Notes under the pieces: generated by a model | Database searches by the model: none | What the model was told of the DNA's origin: nothing | Seen by the model: only the letters and a program-made list of their open reading frames with translations | In this document: positions 8,735-16,290 of the stretch, piece by piece | Layout: each line of letters begins with the position of its first letter | How positions within the stretch are numbered: the stretch's first letter is position 1 | DNA from: Firmicutes bacterium UBA5493 | GTDB lineage: Bacteria; Bacillota; Limnochordia; Darwinibacteriales; Darwinibacteriaceae | Reading direction: 5' to 3' | DNA length: 64,000 nt | Assembly: GCA_002424045.1 (NCBI GenBank) | Contig: DIPH01000038.1 | Location: forward strand, 1-64,000 | Program-made: the position numbers and the translations under genes

Positions 8735-9823
8735 TTAGATTCTAATGGGCATGAGAATGTAGAGATGCTGATCACTGTCGGCTGCTTTCATTAAAGCCTG
8801 CCTAGATCCTTCGAAACGAAACTCCACTTCGTCTGCATCCATGGTCTTGAGCATATCCAACATAAACTTTGGAGAATAGGCGGCTTGCTCAGGGGGACCT
8901 TCGTGCTCGATATTATACTGTTCTTGCGACTTACCTAATTTTGATGTGGTTTCTATCTCCAAGACTCCTTCATTTACTTGGATTAAAACCGGCGCATTAT
9001 CCACCCGTCCGACAATAGCAGCCCGTTCTAAGGCTTGAATTAACTGCGTCCGTTTCATCTTCATCTTCGTTTTCTGCTCGGTATACAGAACGGACATATA
9101 ATTTGGAAACCTACCATCAATTAAGCGTGTCGTGAAAACGGTGTTATCAAACTTGAAGGCCAGCTGATTGTTGCCGGAGAAAACTTGAATGTTGGTTTCG
9201 TTTACAGGCAAACAGCGACCTAATTCTACGAGATTGACCTTGGGGATAATAAAGGAACCTTCTTCAATAAATGTACTACCCGTTTCGGCTTGAACAAACG
9301 CGAGACGATTGGAGTCGGTAGCCACAAAGTTGATTTTGCGGTCTTTGACTTCCATGAGGACTCCAGAAAAAATCGGTTGATGATCATCATTAGCCGTAGC
9401 AAAAGCGCTGTTTCGAATGAGCCGCAGCAGTTCATAGTCCGTAAGGCTCATGACCTTTTCGTCGCATTGGGGGTATTCTGGAAACTCTTCTCCCGTGATG
9501 GTGTTTAAGGAAAACTCCATGGTCCCAGCGCTGATCAAAATTCTTCCGTCGTTCCATTCCACGGTTACATCTTGCGCTGGCAGTTTGCGCACCAACTCAG
9601 AGAATAATCTTCCGTTAACAACATGTTCTCCTGTTTTCATCATATTACAAGAAGTCTGCGTTTGAATGGCCATTTGCAGGTTGTTGGCTGTAATGGTTAA
9701 GCCATTCTTATCAACCAAGAGATGAAGACCTTCAAGAACTGGGGTCTGACCATTTGTCGATATAGCTTTTTCGACCATGGCCACACTCGCTACCAATTCA
9801 CTGCCTCTGATTAGAAAATGCAT
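8735..9823 (-). CDS. dnaN: DNA polymerase III sliding clamp (beta subunit)
   Basis: A 362-residue clamp that tethers polymerase and other clamp-binding proteins to DNA. It has three repeated clamp folds; it begins MHFLIRGSELVASVAMVEKAIS and ends in the conserved LILPIRI-like tail (ILMPIRI). An AGGAGG ribosome site lies just upstream of the ATG at 9823. The intergenic region before it holds the unwinding part of the origin, so its mRNA leader overlaps origin elements. Confidence 0.98.
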   Translation of the reverse strand: MHFLIRGSELVASVAMVEKAISTNGQTPVLEGLHLLVDKNGLTITANNLQMAIQTQTSCNMMKTGEHVVNGRLFSELVRKLPAQDVTVEWNDGRILISAGTMEFSLNTITGEEFPEYPQCDEKVMSLTDYELLRLIRNSAFATANDDHQPIFSGVLMEVKDRKINFVATDSNRLAFVQAETGSTFIEEGSFIIPKVNLVELGRCLPVNETNIQVFSGNNQLAFKFDNTVFTTRLIDGRFPNYMSVLYTEQKTKMKMKRTQLIQALERAAIVGRVDNAPVLIQVNEGVLEIETTSKLGKSQEQYNIEHEGPPEQAAYSPKFMLDMLKTMDADEVEFRFEGSRQALMKAADSDQHLYILMPIRI

Positions 9824-10055
9824 AAATATACCTCCTGTGGAATATTGACGTTAATTGCTTTACTTAGCTTAATATAGATCTTTTTTAGTAGTAATAGTAG
9901 TAGGGCCTGTGTAAATGTGGAAAACATGTAATGATTGTATGGGCTAGACTTTAGGTCAGATCACAACCTGTTGATCATTGTCCAAGAGTATCCACACTTT
10001 CAACAATGGCGAAAAAGGCCAAAAAGTTATCCCGTGGCTTTTCCACAGGTTATCC
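9824..10055 (-). other. oriC part 2: DnaA boxes, DnaA-trios and DNA-unwinding element
   Basis: Read on the minus strand from dnaA to dnaN: DnaA-box variants (10039-10047 on plus, 9988-9996 on plus, TTTTCCACA on minus at 9916-9924 and a weaker box beside it), a GC block GGCCC, six trinucleotides CTA/TTA (9886-9903), an AT-rich stretch (about 9840-9885), then the dnaN ribosome site. This order equals the B. subtilis basal unwinding system, where DnaA loads from the boxes onto the trios and melts the AT-rich DNA. Confidence 0.85.
9886..9903 (-). other. DnaA-trio array (six trinucleotides)
   Basis: The plus strand reads TAG TAG TAA TAG TAG TAG, so the minus strand reads CTACTACTATTACTACTA. It is separated from the flanking DnaA boxes by a short GC-rich segment and is followed by the AT-rich unwinding region. 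The spacing and polarity match the functional trio of B. subtilis. Confidence 0.85.
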
Positions 10056-11462
10056 TTACCCTCGCTGAATAAGATTCTCAAGTTCTGTGATAGTGTTTTG
10101 CAGCGAAGGATCCAATTTCAGTTCCTTCTCTATTTTCTCCACTGCGTGGATTACCGTGGTATGATCTCTACCGCCAAAGGCTTCGCCAATTTCAGGCAAG
10201 GAACGGTCTGTCATGTGGCGGATGAGATACATGGCAACTTGCCTAGGGAAGGTAATATTGCGGGTACGTCGTTTTGATTTCATATCCGTTACCTTAATGG
10301 AGTAGTGATCGGCCACCACTTCCATGACGCCCTCCATCGTAACAGGCTTATTAGCTGGAGCTTTCAAGATATCCTTTAAGGCACTGGCCACGGTTTCCAG
10401 ATCCAAGGGCGCATTGTGCAAATTGCAGTGGGCGGTGACTCTCACCAATGCCCCTTCGAGCTCCCTAATATTAGATTGGACATGGGTCGCGATGTAGCTC
10501 AGCACTTCATGAGAGATCACTAAGTTATCATCGATGGCCTTTTTACGCAATATGGCAATTCTGGTCTCTAGATCGGGCGGTTGGATATCGGCCGTGAGTC
10601 CCCATTCAAAGCGGCTCCTTAAGCGTTCTTCCAAGGTAGGAATGTCTTTCGGAGGCCGATCAGAGGAGATAATAATTTGCCGGTTTGCTTCGTAAAGGGC
10701 GTTGAATGTATGGAAAAACTCTTCCTGAGTCGATTCTTTACCCGCGACAAACTGAATATCGTCTACTAAGAGGATGTCCACATTGCGGTACTTATTTCGG
10801 AAGTCCACCATAGACTTTTTACCGATGGCAGAAATCAAATCGTTAGTAAAGGTTTCAGAGGTGACGTAAACAACGGAAATATTAGGGTCCTGCTCCAGGG
10901 CATAATGGCCGATAGCGTGCATCAAGTGCGTCTTTCCAAGACCCACTCCTCCGTAGAGAAAAAGGGGGTTGTAAGCTTTCGCAGGTCCCTCTGCCACCGC
11001 TAAGGAGGCGGCGTGGGCAAAGCGATTGGAATTACCTACGACAAAGGACTCAAAGGTATAGCGAGGATTTAAGATAGAGGACACAGGAGCAGCCTCCCTT
11101 AAGGGAAGCTCCATCACGGGCTCTTCTTGGAGGGCCCTATGTCTTTGTTGGGGACGAGGTTCTTCGTCGTACACGCGCTCACCTGGTGTGGACAGTGATT
11201 TCACACCTTTGGGGATCGTAAATCTGATATCCCAGTCGCGATTGGCCACCTGTCGCAGGGTTTTCTGGAGAGGATTTACATAACGTGCCTCGACCCAGTC
11301 TTTGGTGAACTCGTTAGGAAATTCGATATACAATGTATTGCCATCGAGTTGTACTGGACGGCTGTTTTTCAGCCAGGCGTCGAACGAACGCTCAGGCAGA
11401 TCAGCGGCCATGACTTCCAGGACTTCATCCCATACTAAAATCAGCTGGTTTAGTTGTTCCAT
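10056..11462 (-). CDS. dnaA: Chromosomal replication initiator DnaA
   Basis: A 468-residue AAA+ initiator. Domain I (about 1-90) carries the WF-like SFDAWLKNSRP region. A variable linker rich in Glu, Gln and Arg follows. Domain III has Walker A GGVGLGKTHL and Walker B LLVDDIQF. Domain IV has the DnaA signature GGRDHTTVIHA with helix-turn-helix. The ATG at 11462 follows GGGAGG by six bases. A DnaA box overlaps the likely promoter, so autoregulation is probable. Confidence 0.98.
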   Translation of the reverse strand: MEQLNQLILVWDEVLEVMAADLPERSFDAWLKNSRPVQLDGNTLYIEFPNEFTKDWVEARYVNPLQKTLRQVANRDWDIRFTIPKGVKSLSTPGERVYDEEPRPQQRHRALQEEPVMELPLREAAPVSSILNPRYTFESFVVGNSNRFAHAASLAVAEGPAKAYNPLFLYGGVGLGKTHLMHAIGHYALEQDPNISVVYVTSETFTNDLISAIGKKSMVDFRNKYRNVDILLVDDIQFVAGKESTQEEFFHTFNALYEANRQIIISSDRPPKDIPTLEERLRSRFEWGLTADIQPPDLETRIAILRKKAIDDNLVISHEVLSYIATHVQSNIRELEGALVRVTAHCNLHNAPLDLETVASALKDILKAPANKPVTMEGVMEVVADHYSIKVTDMKSKRRTRNITFPRQVAMYLIRHMTDRSLPEIGEAFGGRDHTTVIHAVEKIEKELKLDPSLQNTITELENLIQRG

Positions 11463-11601
11463 AAGGTAACCTCCCGATGACTTGTTCACAGTTCAATTCT
11501 TGATTTATCCACAAGGTCCTGCTTTTACCTGTGTCCAAAGGCACAATGTTTCCTCAGTGTTATCCACAGAAAAAGGACGTCCCAAGACCTGTCCCTAACC
11601 A

Positions 11602-11630
11602 ATAATACAGCAGTTTATCCACAAACTCAA
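11602..11630 (-). promoter_or_regulatory. Probable dnaA promoter with DnaA box in spacer
   Basis: Minus strand -35 TTGAGT (11625-11630) and -10 TATTAT (11602-11607) with a 17-bp spacer. The perfect DnaA box at 11615-11623 lies within the spacer and another sits five bases upstream (11635-11643), which would let DnaA occlude RNA polymerase. Confidence 0.65.
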
Positions 11631-11953
11631 CAGCTTATCCACAAAAACGCGAAAGCCCAGTCTGTCGGTTTTATTTGTGGATAAACAAGGATTTCTCCCC
11701 AAAGTTTTACACAGAATGATCACAAGACTTTTGCGTAAAGAAGATGAAATTGTATAGAAAATTGTCCAGCCAGCTAAAAAGAGGTGGAGAAAAGTATCCA
11801 CAGGGAAAAACCACGCAGTTATCCCCAGGTTATCCCCATGTTGTGGATAAAAAAACGGCTTGGCATGGGCAGATCAGGTGTAGGAACGTGTGTTTAGATC
11901 TTTTATCCACAGGTTTGGGGACATCTGCCTGTGAATTGTGTGCACAACTGGTG

Positions 11954-11982
11954 TTGACATGAAATATGATCCCTGCTATCAT
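11954..11982 (+). promoter_or_regulatory. SigA-type promoter for the lipoprotein gene
   Basis: TTGACA (11954-11959), 17-bp spacer, TATCAT (11977-11982), about 50 bases before the ATG at 12036. Confidence 0.7.
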
Positions 11983-12035
11983 TTTTATATGGAAAATTAT
12001 GGAAGTGCCATAAATCAGCAGAGGGAGTTGGAAGA

Positions 12036-13988
12036 ATGCATCGTAGGAACGCGGCAGTGGTATCCATGGTTGTGATGTTGATTTTTTCATTAACATTAAG
12101 CGGTTGCCTAGGTGGAGGAAGTTCTGTAACAAGATTTGAACTTACAGTTGGCATGGAAGGTCAGGGATCTGTCTCCCCAAAAGTTGGAAAGTATGAGTAT
12201 GCGAAGGCTACAACTATAGAGTTGGCTGCAACGCCTGAACTTAATTGGGAGTTTAGCCATTGGATTGGCCCCGTAGCAGAACGCAAATTTGCCAAAACAA
12301 GCGTTCTCGTTGATGGGATAAAGTCAGTTACGGCGGTCTTTGTGAAGATTGAGCCTCTTGGCGAACCAATCCCGGTTAGTTCGGGTGATTATATTACCTT
12401 CGAGCAAGGCATTGCTTTGGATCTAAGCGATATTGTAGTACCCATTGATACAACAGTAACTGTGTGTGATGTTGTGGATGACATTCAGCTTCCAAATGGG
12501 CTGTCTCCCGTCGGTGCTGCCGTTTCCGTGAGTTTTGATTCAACAGGTAGCCTTGATTTCTCAGACGGTGTAACTTTGAGGTTACCCCTTTCTGACCAGG
12601 CTGAGGCGACCCGAACAGGCATTTTCCATAAGGTAGATGATCAATGGGATTATCAATTAACGACCATCGAGGACGGTTTTGCCATAGCAAAAGTGACAAG
12701 TTTTTCTACATATTCAGTGCTAGACGCTGAGGTTGTTCAGGCAGTAACCTCGGCGGTAAACGAAATTTATCCTGTAGCAGAGGGAACAGAAATTGCACTT
12801 CATTCAGATACCGAAGGTGCCCAGATATATTTTAGTACAACAAGCCCTGATTACCCTGGGGATTTTGAGCTCTATGAGACACCCTTGATCATGCCCAATG
12901 AACACTTTGAGATTCACGCTTTAGCAGTTAAACCTAATATGATCAATAGCGAGATTCGAAGATTTCGCTATAGACCTGATACCATCACTATTACCGTGGT
13001 CGATGAGTTGGGTAAGGGCTTTGAAGGTGTGAATCTGAGTTTTACAGATGGATCTGGTGTTATTCAAACGGATAGCAAAGGTATCGCAGTATTTAAGACA
13101 ACGGCAACTGATACAATTGTAGTTCCGTCATTGACTGGCTATTTTTTTGAGCCAAGAGCTTTGATTGCCGAAAAAGGAGATAGCATTGAGTTTGTTGCTT
13201 CGCCCATAACGGTGCTACCGTTGCCATCTTCGAATAGAGAATTAACCTTTAATCCTGTCGTCTTTCGTGACTCGAGTAGGTTAAATCCCTTCGCTTCTCT
13301 CGTTATTAGAGAGGCCATGAATCAACTCATCGACAGAGAATTTCTTGCCAATGAGATAAGAGGTAATTTTCAACCAATCGTAACATTCATCCCCCCCGGA
13401 TCGTTTGAATATGGATTTATGTCAGACGTTATGGCTGAGTTAGAAAGTAAGTACGCCTACAATAAAGCTAAAGCGCAGGCCATAATTAAGGACGAGATGG
13501 AGAGAATGGGTGCCGAATTAATTAACGATAGATGGCACTACAGTAGTAAAGTAGTGGAGTTGATCTTTATTATTCGATCGGAGGATGAGCGTACCGAGAT
13601 AGGAGACTATATTGCTGATCAATTAGAATCAATTGGGTTTGCTATTGATCGGAGGTATATGACTGGTTCTATGAGTAGCCCGATCTGGATGAATGGTGAT
13701 CCCTATGAGGGTTTATTCCACCTTTATACGGGGGGTTGGACTGGATCACGACATGCGATTTTTCACGGCCATCTATTGGAGCAAATGTACACCTCTCTGA
13801 CAATGAGCCAAGCTTTGTGGCAAGCATATGAGCCCACACAAGAACTGGTAGATGCGGCAGAGCGGATGTTGGTTCAAAAGTTCGACTCTACACAGGAGCG
13901 TAAGGATGTATTTGCCACCGGGTTAAGGCTAGCTTTACAAGATTCCGTGAGGATTTGGCTGCTATCTGATGATCAGGTGAGTGATTGA
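12036..13988 (+). CDS. Chimeric lipoprotein: InlB-type repeat, CHB_HEX-like and Ig-like domains plus C-terminal half of a family 5 solute-binding protein
   Basis: A 650-residue predicted lipoprotein. A signal peptide ends in a lipobox (LSGC, Cys about residue 24). Next is a divergent InlB B-repeat (about 35-110: GQGSVSP, YAKATTIELAATP, FSHWIG), then a beta-rich region, a CHB_HEX_C-like segment (about 235-315: GTEIALHSDTEGAQIYFSTT), and an Ig-like repeat (TITVVDELGKGFEGV). Residues about 395-650 resemble the C-terminal part of oligopeptide-binding SBP_bac_5 proteins (REAMNQLIDREFL, YNKAKAQAIIKDEM). The N-terminal lobe of that fold is absent, and no ABC permease is nearby, so ordinary transport is doubtful. 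GAGGGAG precedes the ATG. Confidence 0.7.
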   Translation: MHRRNAAVVSMVVMLIFSLTLSGCLGGGSSVTRFELTVGMEGQGSVSPKVGKYEYAKATTIELAATPELNWEFSHWIGPVAERKFAKTSVLVDGIKSVTAVFVKIEPLGEPIPVSSGDYITFEQGIALDLSDIVVPIDTTVTVCDVVDDIQLPNGLSPVGAAVSVSFDSTGSLDFSDGVTLRLPLSDQAEATRTGIFHKVDDQWDYQLTTIEDGFAIAKVTSFSTYSVLDAEVVQAVTSAVNEIYPVAEGTEIALHSDTEGAQIYFSTTSPDYPGDFELYETPLIMPNEHFEIHALAVKPNMINSEIRRFRYRPDTITITVVDELGKGFEGVNLSFTDGSGVIQTDSKGIAVFKTTATDTIVVPSLTGYFFEPRALIAEKGDSIEFVASPITVLPLPSSNRELTFNPVVFRDSSRLNPFASLVIREAMNQLIDREFLANEIRGNFQPIVTFIPPGSFEYGFMSDVMAELESKYAYNKAKAQAIIKDEMERMGAELINDRWHYSSKVVELIFIIRSEDERTEIGDYIADQLESIGFAIDRRYMTGSMSSPIWMNGDPYEGLFHLYTGGWTGSRHAIFHGHLLEQMYTSLTMSQALWQAYEPTQELVDAAERMLVQKFDSTQERKDVFATGLRLALQDSVRIWLLSDDQVSD

Positions 13989-14026
13989 GAAGACCCCTTG
14001 TCTTAAACTATGAGAGGATTAGCGCT

Positions 14027-14060
14027 ACAGACCGGGTCACTATCATGCCCGGTCTGTTTT
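14027..14060 (+). terminator. Rho-independent terminator after lipoprotein gene
   Basis: Ten-bp perfect stem ACAGACCGGG / CCCGGTCTGT with an 11-base loop, followed by TTTT. Confidence 0.85.
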
Positions 14061-14101
14061 GCGCATGGCCAGGTGCTCAACAGGCCTAGGACCGATTGCT
14101 A

Positions 14102-14131
14102 TTGACATGGTTTTGTTAAGTACGATATAAT
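14102..14131 (+). promoter_or_regulatory. SigA-type promoter for rpmH operon
   Basis: TTGACA (14102-14107), 18-bp spacer, TATAAT (14126-14131). Both hexamers are consensus, fitting a strongly expressed ribosomal gene. Confidence 0.85.
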
Positions 14132-14174
14132 CGCTTTGAGTGTCGCTTGCTTTGTTGTGAAAGGGGGAAGACTT

Positions 14175-14309
14175 GTGAAGAGGACGTATCAACCTAAGAA
14201 TCGTAGAAGAAAACGCCTGCATGGCTTTCGCGCAAGGATGAAGACTACAGCTGGTCGCAGGGTTTTAGCCCGCAGGCGGACAAGAGGGCGCAAGGCTCTC
14301 TCTGCTTAA
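14175..14309 (+). CDS. rpmH: 50S ribosomal protein L34
   Basis: A 44-residue, highly basic protein starting (GTG) MKRTYQPKNRRRKR and containing HGFRARMKTTAGRRVLARRR, the full L34 signature. AAGGGGGAAG precedes the start. It leads the conserved rpmH-rnpA-yidD-yidC-jag block. Confidence 0.97.
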   Translation: MKRTYQPKNRRRKRLHGFRARMKTTAGRRVLARRRTRGRKALSA

Positions 14310-14340
14310 TGGGTAGTTTGGACGCTCGGGAGGTTTTGAG

Positions 14341-14709
14341 GTGGAGCGTTTAAAGAATCCTCAGGAGTTTAGTGTAGTCTATAAACAGGGGAAACCTCAC
14401 TTTGGTAAATATGTGGTAGTCTCTGTCCTACCCATAGACAGAAGTGTCTCGCGGGTAGGTTTTGCCGTAGGCAAAAAGGTTGGGAACGCGGTGACTCGCA
14501 ACAAAATCAAAAGAAGGCTCAGGGCAATTATGCAGAGCCAGGCTGGGCACGTATCCCCTGGATTTGATATAATTATTGGAGCTAAACAGAAGTCGGTCAC
14601 CGCAAGCTTCAAGGAGTTAGAAGACGATTTATGCCGAGTGCTAAAATATTCGGGCCTCGTGGCCTTAGGTCGGAGTGAATCCACCAAGGTTGGTGAAGAG
14701 CATGCTTAA
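14341..14709 (+). CDS. rnpA: Ribonuclease P protein component
   Basis: A 122-residue protein subunit of RNase P, which with the RNA subunit removes tRNA 5' leaders. The family motif is RVGFAVGKKVGNAVTRNKIKRRLR-like (visible at residues 40-63). The start is GTG at 14341 with GGGAGG seven bases upstream. Its end overlaps yidD by eight bases. Confidence 0.97.
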   Translation: MERLKNPQEFSVVYKQGKPHFGKYVVVSVLPIDRSVSRVGFAVGKKVGNAVTRNKIKRRLRAIMQSQAGHVSPGFDIIIGAKQKSVTASFKELEDDLCRVLKYSGLVALGRSESTKVGEEHA

Positions 14710-14908
14710 GGTGGCGCTCTTTTTCATTAGGGGGTACCAAAGGTTTATCTCACCGGTTTTACCTCGTAGTTGCCGGTTTTACCCCACTTGTTCTGAATAT
14801 GCCATCCAGGCCATAAACAAGCATGGATGGAAGGGACTGTGGTTGGCCATAAAGAGAATTGGCAGATGCCATCCTTGGCATCCGGGTGGTTATGATCCCG
14901 TTCCTTAG
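14702..14908 (+). CDS. yidD: Membrane protein insertion efficiency factor YidD
   Basis: A 68-residue protein with the family motifs FFIRGYQRFISP, SCRFYPTCSEYA and GRCHPWHPGGYDPVP. The family assists YidC-dependent insertion at the membrane. The ATG at 14702 overlaps the rnpA stop; the longer reading lies inside rnpA and is not supported. Confidence 0.93.
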   Translation: MLKVALFFIRGYQRFISPVLPRSCRFYPTCSEYAIQAINKHGWKGLWLAIKRIGRCHPWHPGGYDPVP

Positions 14909-14930
14909 TTGATTGGAGGGCTTTACCTTG

Positions 14931-15542
14931 ATGGATTTTATTGCCGGTGGGCTGGGCTGGGTACTTGAGCAAATCGTGGCGGTAACGCACAGTTACGGAC
15001 TCGGTATCATTCTTACCACAATTATTGTTCGTTTGTTGCTTTTTCCCCTCACATTGAGTCAAAACAAGAACATGGTAGCCATGCGTAAGATACAGCCAGA
15101 GATAAACGAGATTAATAAAAAGTACGCGAATAATAAGGAAGAGCAACAGAAGCTCACAATGGAGCTCTATCAGAAGCATAAGATAAACCCCTTAGGTGGG
15201 TGTCTGCCTATGCTCGTGCAACTGCCTATTTTATGGGCTTTCTTCCGGGTGCTACAGAATATTCCCGCCGATGAGACAGCCGTATTCTTTGGGCTTTGGG
15301 TACTCAGTAAAGCGGATCCGTTCTATATTTTCCCCATCTTAGCCTCGGCAACTACGTTTTTGCAGAGTAAGCTGACCATGACGGGAGATGCCACACAGAA
15401 GTCCATGTTGATTGTGATGCCACTTATGATTGGGTTTTTCAGCTTGAACTTACCCTCTGGGTTGGTCTTGTATTGGATTACTAGCAATGTGTTTTCCATT
15501 GTGCAACAGGCGTGGATCAATAAGTTGTATCCCGTGAATTAA
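14931..15542 (+). CDS. yidC: Membrane protein insertase YidC/Oxa1 (short Gram-positive form)
   Basis: A 203-residue insertase with five membrane segments and the conserved Arg in the first conserved helix (LTTIIVRLLLFPL). The second conserved segment is GGCLPMLVQLPILWAFF, and the last is LNLPSGLVLYWITSNVFS. There is no lipobox cysteine, unlike B. subtilis SpoIIIJ. The ATG at 14931 follows TTGGAGGG. In-operon neighbours are yidD and jag. Confidence 0.94.
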   Translation: MDFIAGGLGWVLEQIVAVTHSYGLGIILTTIIVRLLLFPLTLSQNKNMVAMRKIQPEINEINKKYANNKEEQQKLTMELYQKHKINPLGGCLPMLVQLPILWAFFRVLQNIPADETAVFFGLWVLSKADPFYIFPILASATTFLQSKLTMTGDATQKSMLIVMPLMIGFFSLNLPSGLVLYWITSNVFSIVQQAWINKLYPVN

Positions 15543-15554
15543 GGGGGCCGAACA

Positions 15555-16184
15555 ATGAAGTCGATAGAAGTAGTAGCTCGGACGGTGGAGGAAGCCATCG
15601 CCGAAGCGCTTCGAGAGCTGCAAGTGGAGCGCGACGATGTTGAAGTGACGGTTCTAGAAGAAGGAAATAAGGGGTTTTTGGGGATCCTAGGCTCGAAGCA
15701 GGCCAAGGTGCGTGTTGAGAAAAAAGTACCTGAATACGAGGTTAAGTTAGAGAAGGCCCTGGAGTTTTTGGGTGAACTCTTCGGGCATATGGGTCTTAAT
15801 CCAGCCATCACTGGGCAGGCTGATGAAGAGAGCGTTAACCTGCGTATTCAGGGTGACGATTTGGGTATCTTAATCGGGCGCAGAGGGCAGACCCTCGATA
15901 GCCTGCAATACATTACCAGCCTGGCGGTTAATCGTCAGGGCGGCGATTGGATGAGAATTAACCTTGACATTGGCGACTATCGGGCGAAACGCGAAGAAAC
16001 CTTACGTTCTTTAGCCCAAAGGGCGGCCATGAAGGTCGAGTCCTCAGGCCGCAGGGTGGCTTTGGATGCCATGAGTGCAGCTGAACGGCGCATCGTCCAT
16101 CAGGAGCTGCAGAACTTTGGAGGGGTAATAACCCAGAGCGAAGGGCAAGATCCCTATCGCCGCGTAATTATTCTTCCCGAATAA
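15555..16184 (+). CDS. khpB: RNA-binding protein KhpB/Jag
   Basis: A 209-residue protein with three domains: N-terminal Jag_N (1-50, including GNKGFLGILGSK), a KH domain whose GDDLGILIGRRGQTLDSLQ is the GXXG loop, and a C-terminal R3H domain (AERRIVHQELQ). Jag proteins bind RNA and influence cell elongation in Gram-positive bacteria. It follows yidC by 12 bases as in most Bacillota. Confidence 0.95.
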   Translation: MKSIEVVARTVEEAIAEALRELQVERDDVEVTVLEEGNKGFLGILGSKQAKVRVEKKVPEYEVKLEKALEFLGELFGHMGLNPAITGQADEESVNLRIQGDDLGILIGRRGQTLDSLQYITSLAVNRQGGDWMRINLDIGDYRAKREETLRSLAQRAAMKVESSGRRVALDAMSAAERRIVHQELQNFGGVITQSEGQDPYRRVIILPE

Positions 16185-16210
16185 ATGGTGAGCTGATGTA
16201 GAATTTTGGG

Positions 16211-16257
16211 GCGTGGCAGAGTGAACGAAAACGTTCATTTTGTACGCTCTTTTTTTG
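16211..16257 (+). terminator. Rho-independent terminator after jag
   Basis: The inner stem is TGAACG/CGTTCA with an AAAA loop. An outer GCGT/ACGC pairing extends it, and seven T follow. It separates the rpmH-jag operon from mnmE. Confidence 0.55.
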
Positions 16258-16262
16258 TTCTG

Positions 16263-16271
16263 TGGTAGAAT
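16263..16271 (+). promoter_or_regulatory. Possible extended -10 promoter for mnmE
   Basis: TGGTAGAAT fits the extended -10 form TGnTANAAT. No good -35 is seen at the right distance. Confidence 0.35.
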
Positions 16272-16290
16272 AATAGCTGAGGTGATGGCG

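Larger units (their letters stand above)
11463..12035. other. oriC part 1: DnaA-box cluster upstream of dnaA
   Basis: A 573-base noncoding stretch. Perfect TTATCCACA boxes lie at 11505-11513, 11560-11568, 11615-11623, 11635-11643 and 11903-11911 (plus), and at 11676-11684 and 11842-11850 (minus). One-mismatch boxes are at 11794-11802, 11819-11827 and 11830-11838. The first three perfect boxes are exactly 55 bp apart. It also contains the dnaA promoter and the promoter for the rightward lipoprotein gene. Gene orientation switches here, as expected for an origin. Confidence 0.95.
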
